Shown in pieces: positions 1-11,100 of a DNA stretch of 64,000 nt. A program made the translations under genes and the position numbers. The DNA is from Formicarius rufipectus (lineage: Eukaryota; Chordata; Aves; Passeriformes; Formicariidae), in the NCBI GenBank assembly GCA_013399695.1, contig VXAU01000197.1, positions 778,303-842,302 of the forward strand, read 5' to 3'. The stretch's first letter is position 1, and every line of letters begins with the position of its first letter. A model generated the notes under the pieces. It ran no database searches, was not told the DNA's origin, and was given only the letters and a program-made list of their open reading frames with translations.

Positions 1-1544
1 AGTTCATTTGACTAGCATTTAACAGTTTTTGTTCTGCATTTTCTCCCTTCACTGAAATCCAATAAACCCATTCAACATTCCTGCACTTTCTGTGGAAATA
101 GTAATGAAAACCTAAACATTTTTTCAAAAAGCCTTCAAAAATGTTAAGAGTCACAGTTCCAAAGAAATCTCCCAAAACAAAACAAAAAAAAAACCAAAAC
201 AATGAGCCCCAAACCAGGAAAGTGCTATCATCCTCACGGCTACAGCTACGATATTATGTCAGACATCCTCTCTCACTGTGAGGCTGTGTTGCCTTCGCCG
301 CCATGTGACCTTCACTCCTCGTCCTTAGCGCCATCCACACGAAGAGTCACCGAAGAATGCAGCCAGCTACATGGAAGCTTGGGCTCTCTTCTCTTGCTTG
401 CCTTCTTCTTGCAGGAGTGGGAGGGAGGGAGGGGGAGGAGGTGGCTGTTTCTGGTGGGAATGTAACTGAGTTAAGCAGCAAACTGTCTGGCTGTAAGGCA
501 TGGTGCTCCGGGTTGGCAATGGCAGGTGGGGGCTCTGCTCCCCACCCTCCTGGACCCTGCAGCCTGGCCAGCGATGCAGCGCCCTCCCAGTCTGAATGGC
601 AGTGGTGACTGATGAGATCCTCTGTGTCGAGTCAATGTTTGTTTCTCCCCCTCAATTAAAAAAAATGTGTTTGGACTTTAGCCCTGCAAAATAAAGTCAA
701 AATTGATTAATATCGGTCAGTAACACAGCCGTGGTGATCTCCATCACCTCGTGGTAGGACAGTGACTAGAGATGCCAACCTGTCCCCAACACGTGGGATC
801 CTTGGAGGGCATGTCTGGGAGAAAACATGCACTTTGTTTTTCCAAGTCAGGACCCCACCTGTAGAGGCTTCACTGCTCAGAGGGGAGTGCAGGAGTGAAG
901 CAGGCACTGCACACACCCATTTATCTCAGCCCTCTGCCTGAGCCAACACAGCCCACCGGGCAGCACTGACCAGCCACGGGAAGCCAAGGGAGCAGGGGCT
1001 GCTTGGCTATGGAAGAGCACCTCACCATGCTGAGAGCCTGCTCTGGGCAGGTGCTTCCAACCCAGGAACAGAAACAATCTGCAAACACTTGGCATTTATA
1101 AAAGACTGAAAAGGAGTGGACAAAAAATATCCAATACCACCACCCAAAAACACAGAGGAGTTTTCTCTCCCACTAATGCATGGGATTTCCAGGAAGAATT
1201 ATGGAGGTGGATGATGGTTCATTATGTGGAATTTTGGCCTTTAAAGGTCTGTTGTACAACTCTGAAAATTGCTCAGTGCCTTCATGACAGTCACTAGAAT
1301 TTTCCTTTAGTCAAAGCCAGGGGCACAACACCTGCTGTTCCAAACATAGAATCCTCTGATGGAGTGCCAGAAGGTGTCACTGGGGTAACTCTGGCAAGAC
1401 AGCAGGAGACACATTAACAGTGGCAGGAGCAAAGAAAGGCCAGTGACATTACTGAGGAACTTGGCACGTGGCAAAGGCAGACAACCAGAAAGCAACAAAA
1501 AGGCACCTTTCTTTAGTGACAGAAAAAAAAAGGGAATTGAGAAG
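1..1544. other. Non-coding region downstream of ARVCF proximal poly(A) site
   Basis: No exon is recognised. The stretch at about 230-360 is unusually rich in CpG compared with neighbouring DNA, and a pyrimidine-rich tract ending in GCAG (about 395-414, + strand) resembles a splice acceptor. Neither leads to a recognisable protein. The rest is ordinary A/T-rich sequence. Confidence 0.5.
690..695 (+). terminator. Candidate plus-strand poly(A) signal AATAAA
   Basis: AATAAA occurs within GCAAAATAAAGTC. A second exact copy is at 61-66 on the + strand. In human, COMT converges on ARVCF from this side, so a plus-strand 3' end is plausible, but no coding sequence of such a gene is recognised here. 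Confidence 0.2.
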
Positions 1545-2086
1545 TGGGAGTTGGGGGTCACTCTTTATTGTGTAACCAAAATTATCTCTCCTTGCAAAGT
1601 AACTTGTGTACAGTCAGCAGCTTTCCTGCAGATGGGCAGAGCTGTGCAATGCATGGGAACCTCAGGGGACATCCAGAAATAGTCAAGGATATGCTTTTCC
1701 TTAAGTCTCAGTCTAATCCTTATAATGAGCATATAGGGGAAAAAAATGCTTGGAAGCAGGAACACACCATTCAAATTCATTCCCACAGCCCAACAGCAGA
1801 AATATTTCACATTTCAGCTGACAACCAATCATTCACAATATTAATTTTCTGCCTGCTTATTTGACAGGTTATTTTTTAATCAAAGAGTGGTGTTTAACTG
1901 CATTTCATTAAAGACACACTGAATAATATAAACACCACTTTTTTTTTTTTTTCCAAATGCATTTTCATTTATCCGAAAGGACTCAGCAGTTAGACTTGAA
2001 GAGATTCCACAGTGATAGAGATCATGCACAAGAGAAGTTAATCACTAGCCCCAATTACCATTAAAAGGACCTACCATGCATGCAAA
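1545..2086 (-). other. ARVCF: Probable ARVCF 3' UTR (proximal form)
   Basis: This A/T-rich sequence follows the stop codon. It contains a T14 run at 1939-1952 on the + strand, an ATTAAA variant at 1875-1880 (minus), and AATAAA at 1564-1569 (minus). The end is placed just past the AATAAA, so it is a guess; the transcript may extend further toward position 1. Confidence 0.5.
1564..1569 (-). terminator. Candidate poly(A) signal AATAAA for ARVCF
   Basis: The + strand reads TTTATT, giving CAATAAAG on the minus strand, about 520 nt past the stop codon. It is the only exact AATAAA on the minus strand between the stop codon and position 1. Use of this site is not shown by sequence alone. Confidence 0.45.
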
Positions 2087-2188
2087 TTAGACCCAGGAGT
2101 CAACAGGCTGGGGTTTAATGTCACGGGCATCCACCAGATTCACCGAAGCCCTGTTACTCCTGTTAATGTTTTTCCTATTTGTGTCATT
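2087..2188 (-). CDS. ARVCF: ARVCF terminal coding exon 'L' with PDZ-binding C-terminus
   Basis: The acceptor is GTGCTGCAG|AAT after a pyrimidine-rich tract, and the coding part is 102 nt including TAA at 2089-2087. It encodes residues 463-495: NDTNRKNINRSNRASVNLVD, then ARDIKPQPVDSWV. The last ten residues match the human end (KPQPVDSWV), while the Asn-rich lead-in replaces a Pro-rich segment in human. DSWV is a class I/II-like PDZ ligand; in ARVCF and CTNND2 it binds LAP-family PDZ proteins such as Erbin. The tail is complete, so the reading frame ends here. Confidence 0.95.
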   Translation of the reverse strand, partial: NDTNRKNINRSNRASVNLVDARDIKPQPVDSWV

Positions 2189-5100
2189 CTGCAGCACAGG
2201 GTGAGGAGTTAAAGCAAAACAGAGTGGATTAATCAAACAAAACCACCAAACAAGTCAGCTTAAAGTAGCACAAGGGAAAATTAGTGGTAGAGAAAGAAAC
2301 AAGATCAGCAAAGGCACAATACTGACAAAAGCATCTGCCACAGCCAAAAGGCTGCACTTCCCTGCAGTTGTTATTGAGGATTCCCAGCCTTCAGTGAGCA
2401 TCAGAGCCATGGGCATCTCACAACTCGGGCCACACAGTCTCATTTGTGTCTCACAGCACAGGGAGAAGTGAGGGCCATGCACACCTTTGATGTGCACAAG
2501 AGCCTGAATTCAGGTTACACTCTGGTCCTCAGAACCAAGAGACAGCACAGACTGTCTGTTACACACTCTTGGGGTGAAATGGGTTTTCTCTTCTTCTCAT
2601 AAAAGCAGCTGCTCAATGAACTCTGAATTTTGCTTCACTTCAGTCATACACCAAGTTAGGGCTGCTTGGACCACTTTAATGAATACTGAGCTTGTTTTGG
2701 GGCCAGGGAGAACTGGTGGCCACAGCAGTAACAGACTTCTTAAAAGGCCACTGAGAAGGCACAACAGTGCAACAGAAATTACACAAAGCCTAGTGAGCCA
2801 CATCTGAACACAACCCACAATACAAAAAACTGTGTGAAGAAAGATTAATTATTTCCTGTTTTAATTAATAAGTTGTCTAAATTTGTCTTTAGAAGACACA
2901 CAGACACTGCACATGTCTCTCCTTCCCTCTCCATCTCCTTGGTCCATGCCCACAGTCCACCATCAGGACTGTGAATGGGTGTTGCAGAAGTGAGTGCTGT
3001 TCACCACACTGCCAGACACAGACACACAAGATCACACCCCCTTCTTGTGGTGAGAACAACACAGCAGTGTGACAGACTGAAGAGACTACTGTGAGAACAA
3101 AGTCTGAGCACAGTTACACACTTCAGGGCCAGGGAATGCTGCCTGGACAAGGGTGACAGAACAAACACTTTCTGTTTTTACAAACTCACCCATATACAAG
3201 AATACAGTGACTGCCTGCATTTGCTCCTGCACTGGAAAGCAGCATTTTTGGTTTAGTTTAGCCAAGTGCTAAATTACAAAATAATGCCTTTATGTGGGGG
3301 AAAAAAAAGGCTCTTTACAGCCCCTGGGTGAGTAACTACTGAGTGTTTCTTGCTGAGGGCACCAGACTTCCTTCCTTTTAAAGGCACTAACTAGCATGCA
3401 GCAGTAAGAGCACGCTCACTTTTAAAGGTTCCTTCTCGGAGGCGTCGCCTGTGCTGTCGCTGCTCTTGTACTTGCGCTCCTTGTCGCGGTGATCGATGGT
3501 GGAGTATCCATCTGAGGAGAAGCAACACAACAGTCAGGAGGAAGCACAGACAGAGCAGGAACAGTGCTGATGCAAGCAGAATTCCTCAGCAAAGCAACAG
3601 GAAACAAACCATCCCAACCCGAAGATGCCGGCAGCTCATTTCTCACGTGCTCCAGCTCTGAAATGTCACTTTGGCCAGCTAAAAACAAAACAGAGAAGCC
3701 CTCTTTTTACAGCACTGCCAGATGCTGGCACTCATTAGCAAGCAGCACTGTTTTCATCCCAGCCTGCTGCACTTTTCAGTGTGCCCAAGGAAAGAAGCAA
3801 GTTGTCATCTCATGCCCTGTGGCTAATGAGCTCCAAATTCAGCCCAAATCCTGCGTTCTTTGCTTAGCAGCCTGATTAATTGGCTGTGTTCGTTCCCTGA
3901 ATGCTCTGCAGCATGTTCCCGCTCTTCCTGAACCTGACTGCTAGCAGGACATGACAATAATTTGGAAGAAGCCCCATCAGAGCACTGAGAAAAAGGGCTT
4001 CTTGAGTTGGAAAAATGTCATTGCAAATCCTGCTGTGCTTGGGCTGACTTTCATTATGAAGTAGCACCTGTTGGTGCCTTTTCTCTTGACAGCTACGGAA
4101 GAGCATGAAAGCTTGATGAACACAATGAAGAAAAGTGTGAGAGGGGTTCCTAAAGAAATGGCTGTAATGATTTCAGAACCTTTGCTTTGAATCACTGTCT
4201 GCCAATGCAAAACAATTTATTTTCGTGATGCATCAGATTTCCCTCATTATCAGTGACAAATAGATCCTCACCTGCGTTGCTTTGACAGCACTGTAATCTG
4301 GAGTAAATGACACCCAAATTTATAGCTCCCTGTAGGCTTTTGTTTTCCCCTGTGTAACTGAAGGATCATTAATGTTTTCCTGTGCTGACAAACTGTTTTT
4401 AGGATACTACAAAAAGGTTTTACACAAACTACCAAAATGCTCCTCTCTCGGTTTATTACTTGCTTGCAACAGGTCATTAAGAAAAAGGGAGTGATGTTTT
4501 TTGTGGGGTTCCTGTGGCATAAAGAGGCACTGTTTGCCCACATGACAAACACCATCACAGAGTGGCTGTGGCCAGGTCAGACTGAAAAGAGCTGCAGTCT
4601 TTCTAGGGAGCTCCAACCAAAGTGCACACAGACCTGCAGCAAGCACCTGAAGCAGCAAGAATTTATCACACAGATTATTTAACCACGCTGCCTACAAACA
4701 GCTAAAGAATTCTGGAGTTATTCATGTAGCACACAGATCATAAAGCATGAAAATAGTTGCTACACAACACTTATCTTACAATTTCTTGTTGACAATGAAG
4801 ATGCCTGACATTCTTGGTTAATCCTTTTGGAACAAGAAAGAAGAAAACCAGCTGCACCCAGTTACCCAGCCAGCACTTGCACGGGAACATATGACCAATA
4901 ATTCTCTTTCAAATGACAGTAAGTCATGGCCTAATCTAAGGATTTATCATTTATTCAGGACTAAATCGTTCACAGAGATATGTATTAAATGATGGAAACA
5001 TAGTGGCTCCTCCCAAGAATCAAACTCACAGCAACTGAGCAGTAGCTTTTCACAGTCTAATGTTAATTATACTCACTGGGATGCAATGGATCACTTTGCA

Positions 5101-8100
5101 TTCTTGTAGTACCACCATGATGGGTGAGCCACAAACAATTTTTAAAGGAATGGTCAAGATACAAAGGAACATTTAACTCTCCCCGGAAAGCAACAGCCAC
5201 TAAGTGAAGGATGGCAGCTGCGATACTTCCCAGGGAGCAAGGTCATTAGTAAAGCCTGTAATCACAAAAAATTAAAAGCACAACAGATCTTTGACAGTAC
5301 TGAAAAATTAAACACCCCCTTAGCCAGGACACAGCAGCAAGAGGAAGATGAAGCTTTTGCACAGTGGCAGTAATCTAACCACAAAGAGCAGCCAAGAACT
5401 TTGCTCTTCCTAAGTCCCAACATGTTTTGCAATTCATCCTGCTGCTGTGTGGTCTGCAAACTCACCAGCATGAGTGGGTTATGTGTTTCCAAAATCCACA
5501 CCCTGTGCTAAGACTCTGTCAAGATAAGCTGCAGCAGAGATAGGAAGTTCATGATTTCATCTGATAAAATGAGAAATACCTTCAAGGAGACTGCATCAGA
5601 GAAGTAATACCTCAGTGCCCTGAGGATCACAGCTCTGCAAAGAAATTAGAAACTGCTTCTCCCATTTTCAGACTCATTCTAAGAAGTGATCAGATTTAAC
5701 TGTTTCTTGTGGCATAAGGAAGATCATACAGATCTTGCTGCTCCAAGGTCTAAACACATTATTCTGAGTTCATACAATCCCATGTGGAGACAGAAGTCAC
5801 AATGATCAACAGAAGAATGTCCCATTCCTGGCTTGTTTACTCCTCTCTCTCAACTTCCTGCTTGTTGTCTTCTCTATTTGCTTCACTATTTCCCATTCAC
5901 TCTGCAGCAACATTTTTACATCATAAGAAATTACAGAACCAAATAAAGGCCTGCCAGTGTCAGTCCATCTGTGCCTTTGCACAGCTTCCAGCTTAAAAAG
6001 ATCAAACCTCTGGAGGAGGAGGAGAATGGGACAGTTATGCCTGAAGATGGGCATGGAGAACAAGGGCATCTGAACTATGTGCCTGAACGATTTCAGCTCC
6101 CAGGAGCTCATGTCTGAGTGACTGTGAGTTAACTGAGGTGCAGACACAGATGAGGGACCTCAGCCTTGGCCCAGACTGGAGTGGTGCTGCCCCTGCAGAC
6201 AGCTCGGGGTCTCAGCTGCCCCAGGCAGCACTGAGAGCTCCACCCTGCTGGGGCAGCCCCTCTCCTGGAGCTGGAACACCTGACACACCTGTGCAGCCCA
6301 TGGCAGCTCATCACACGTTTTCTTCCAGCTCCCAGGACATCCACACCCCAGCCAGGCCTTGCCATTGCTCCAGACAACAGGAACCTGACTCCTGACTGCA
6401 TCAGTCAAGTACTGTCAGCTGATGGGAAGTACCTCTCCGTCTCCCTCAGCACACAGAAAGTGAACTGATTTCCTCTGCAGAGGGAGGATCCCACCCACAG
6501 CATCAGCAAACAAGCTCAGAGACCTACAGCAATTTTCTTTTTGACATTTCAAGAAAGAGCCAACGTGGGTTAACAGTAAAGGCCCAGCACCAGGAGAGCT
6601 GAGCCCTGGAAGGAAGAGGTAACAAGAACATGGTGATGTTCTGGAACGTGCAGGGGAGCAGGATGAACACGGGGCTGGAAGGACCTGGCTGAGGGATGGG
6701 CCCACTGCACTGGTCCACTCTAACACACTGGAGACAATGACAGTTCAGTACCAAAGCAGTACAGCAGAAGGACAACTGCAGCTTGGAAGAGCTGAGCCAA
6801 ATGAAATGGACACCACAAAGCTGGAGAGAGATGAGAGTTCTCTAAAAGACACTGAACAGAACGCAGGAAGATCAGGGAAAAACACACAACTGAACCAGGG
6901 CATAGGACTTTCTGCAAAAATAAATAAAAATATAGTTGGGATGCAGGAAAACTTCCTCTGGTACTCTGTCATGCATTTCCTTTGCAAACATAGGAGAGGC
7001 TGGTCTCTGCTGGAGGCTCTGGTGTGGATTATGTGGGGATATAACCAAACTGCTTACTAGAGGGACAAACTAAGAGGCCTGCACATTGATGTTCTCTTTG
7101 TATCTATCAGTTCACTCCAGAGTGCAATACAAAGAAAACTTCCAGAACACAACAGTCCACAATGAAGTGAAAATCAGAAAATACAGTCTAGAGCAGCTCC
7201 TTATGTTAGTATGCCCATAAGACAAAAAACACTAAGCATTTGAAAGAGTCTGAAGGAAACACATTAAATTCTAAGTGGATATTTCAGTACTCTGGAATTA
7301 AGGATAGTACACTGGATAAATTAATTTAGTTTCTTCTCAGCTGACTTCTGACATAGCACGAAGTTACACAGTCACTCGAGCTAGGGTCAAGGAAACTTGA
7401 CAGATTTCATCTTCTAAAGGTGATAAAAAGACTGGAGAAGAGAATGACCCTGAGAGTCTGGCTGATGCTGTACATATGCTGTTCATTTGCATTTAGGTTT
7501 GTACTCAGAGCTGTACCAGTAACTCATGAAAGCAGAAGGCAACAATTAATACTGAGACTACAAACAACCAGCACTGCCCATACTGCAGCACCTGCCAGCA
7601 CACAGCTACCCTGCAGGGCAATCCTCTCTCAAGTTATTTTCTTCCATTGTGAGAATAAATGTTTCAGTGTTCCCTCAGGCAAAATACACACGGACAGTTG
7701 ATTCATGGCAGGTGGCATCTCATTTTTCTAAGAATACAAAAGGTAATATATACCTGTTATTTTACTTTCTTTTGGCTTTCAGCTTGGTTCTAACTTCCTA
7801 TTTGATTGCGCTACTATCACAAATAGCAGAATATCAAACTGTTTGATCTGGAGGACTTAATATTGGTATACTTAAATAAAGTCAACTGGAAGAAGTAAAG
7901 TAAATTCTCAAGAGAACATACAGCACCTTTATCTACCTTGGTAAAGAAAAAACGCTCTACAAGTGTTTCACTACAGAGCTTATCAATCTCAAAGCACATC
8001 CCTCTCAGTTGGTGGCTGCTCTCAGTCTAAAGGAAAAGCCAGGCTCAGCCAGGGGCAGCTAAATGAAAAGGAGAGCCAGGAGTGTCACACATACTAACTT

Positions 8101-11100
8101 AGCTGGGCTGTGACCTACAAAAACAAAGGCAGCTTTAAACACAAGCAATACACTGAAGTAAGTTTTCAACTCTTCTTTGTTCCTTTCTGAATCCCCAGAC
8201 TTGCAGACCCGTAACAGGGCACACAGCTGCCTCAAGGGCCAAAGGCTAGAAGGAATAAAAGTTGGGTTGGTGTACCTCCAATAGATGCACAAAGTCGTGG
8301 AGAAACTGCTGTTACACTCTACATGTTTATAGGGAAAAAAAAAAAGATGACAAGCAATCTTTTGTGAGGTAATGTTCTGTTTTTAAATGTCAGCTTTATC
8401 CATCTGAAATAATATCTCCTAGAGAAACAGTTGAACTTTCCTGTGAGTGACAGTGTGCTCTATTGGAACAGACACAGAGTTTGATCTATGACTGAATTTA
8501 CCTGGGCCAAGTTCATCCATAGGTATCATATCACGACTCCCAGACTTCTCATTATCTATAAAAGAGAAACATTGAAACCACCTGAGTTACATTTGCTTTT
8601 CTCAAAACCTGGTATATTTAAATTAGTCACAGAATGAGAGAGGTCGATAAAGTACTGAATGCAGAGATTACTGTAAAGAAATCCCAAACTACTCAACTGT
8701 TATCCATTTAGAAAGGGAAGTTTAATTGAAGTTCTCCAGAGAGAACATGTAATCCTGATATTTTCTGCTTTAGCACTGTAATACAGAACTCTCTCTCTCT
8801 CCAAGTGACAAGAGAAACCACAATTCTGCTCTGGAAGAGAGTAGTATTACCTACCACTAATAACAAGCTTCTCCCTGGTCTCTCCAGGATAGAAGAGAGA
8901 GAAAGTAAGTAAGGGTGCAGCTTCTCACAGCACAGAATCCAATCCAGCAGCCTGCTGAGCCAACAGAAAGCTAATCCACAAAGAAAACAAGTTCTTGTCA
9001 CATCAGCAAACTGACCCAAATCATCCTCTGTCTGCATAATCTGCCAGGTTTGATCAAGGGCAGGGAATGTGCAAACAGGCAGGGCAGAGTGGGGCTGCTG
9101 CTTCTGCAGTAACCTGCAGTGAAACCACCTAAAGTGCAGCACCACGAAAAACCTACTGCTACAAACCAGACCCAGGCTCAGGGACAGAGCAAACCACAGT
9201 GAAACCAAGGCTGGAGCTACACCAGTGCTGGTATGGCTGTGCCTCACAAAAAAGCACAGACAGCTTTAGCTGGAGCTTGGATGAACTCATCTCCCATAAA
9301 TCCCTCCCTGCACAGCAGAGGAAGAAGCTCTGCCAAAACAGGGACAATTCTTCAGAAAGCAAAAGACTCCAGTACTGAACAGGGGTAAGGTCAAGCCCAT
9401 ACCTAGGAAGATTTAACTCATAATGTTGCATGTAAGTTGAGAAAACAGTATCAGGAGTGTAATTTCATATAGGAAGGAAGAATATCCATACCTAGGTAAT
9501 AAGGACTGACCATTTGGGAACTGTGGGGTAAAAAATCACACCAATAATGCATTTTTACCCCCTGATGCTGTGACACAGTTGTAGCAAATCCAGAAAACAA
9601 GTAAACAAAGCACTACAGGAAAGTGATAAAGAGCAGAACTGACCTTGACTTTTATCCACCAGAGGCAAAGTGCTGTCATCATAGCCAGACCTGCCAGCAG
9701 TACCTTTGGAACCCTTTGGAGCTGCAGAAATGGACTACAAGACAAAACCCACATAAGTAGGAAACTGTTATTCAGGGAAACTGGACAAGAAAAATAAACA
9801 AACCCATAGTATGGAGAGAGATTATGGAATGCTGCTAAGCTCCCCTTCTGTTTCTAATATGGCACTAGAATATTTTTCTATTTTCATACGTATTTGCTGG
9901 TGGAATTCTCTTCCTGTTATCTAAATGGCAGCATTGTTGCTCTGTAAAAGGAGCAATCCCTTTCCACGAGGAAAGATGAGGAGGCTGCATGTCAAGCACA
10001 GCCCTGGGCTGCTATGGAGAATGTTTCAAGTAAGACACAACTAAAACAAGACACGCTAACTCTTTCTCCAGTAGAGCTGGGGCATTTGGCCTGTACAAGG
10101 TGCAAACTTCCCAAATTTAAAGAGCTACATTTCCCAGACCACAGAAAAGCACCTCTAGCAAGTACATGCACGATGGCGTGACTGATACAACACAATCCCT
10201 TGTGCCATCTCCCAGAAGAACAGAAGTGAAGCCTACAATCTACCAGACTGCAATATTAAACTAAATTAGGACATCTTCCACTCAGGAATTTCCAATACTA
10301 AGATCCAGCACCTTTACCTGAAAGTGTGACTTGTTCCACCCATCCTTCTGAAGGGCATTTCGTAGCTCTTTGTAGCTCCAGATCATCTGAAGAATGTGAG
10401 ATGCTGCTTTTGTTTCTCTGGAAGACTGGCTGATTTGCAAGGTAAAAGCAGAGTTTAGGTATGAGGCAATGTCAGATTATTCATATGTTGACACCTAGAA
10501 CTCCATACAGCTATTACTTGAACCTATAAGTTATGGGAAATATGTGAAATCATTCAGTGGCTTCTTCATACCTATAGGGATTTGCTGACAAAAACAGAAA
10601 TCAGAAAATTATAAACTGTGCACATTTCTGGGCTTTCACATGTATTGCTGGACAAGTACCAAGACCAGGATGACCCTTTTGTCTTGTAGCTGTCATCAAC
10701 AAAACACAGAGTCCATCCCAACTGGATTTATTCAGGGGGAAAAAACCCAAACAAACTCAAACAAAAAAACAGAAAGTTCTAAGCCACTTTTCAAACCTTC
10801 AGCCCAATGTACATGTATTCCTCATGATTCAATGAAGTTGTTTCATGGTTTAGAATACCTTACAAAGTAATTTGGTTCAGAGAAAAAAAAAAAAAAAATC
10901 TGTTTTTAAACAGAAAATGAAATTTTATCCATTCCCTACTAAGTACACAAACACCCCCTATAAAATAAAACAGGCCTAGATAACAATACAACCCAACAGA
11001 GCTACTTCAGTTATTTTCCCCAAAGTTTGCTGAAAACACACACCTACAGTCTCTAACTGGCCAAGCCACACATCATTAACCACTTCAGCTGAGAGATTTC

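Noticed and set aside
395..414. Pyrimidine tract ending in GCAG, resembling a + strand splice acceptor
   Set aside because: The following sequence is a G-rich low-complexity stretch with no recognisable coding content.
202..465. 87-codon + strand frame over the CpG-rich segment, considered as a COMT or other exon
   Set aside because: Its translation does not resemble COMT or any protein I recognise, and no matched donor/acceptor pair frames it.
8708..9247. Longest open frame in the window (179 codons, minus strand)
   Set aside because: It lies wholly within a phase-1 ARVCF intron, has no recognisable domain, and a Leu/Ser/Cys-rich composition typical of antisense or random translation.
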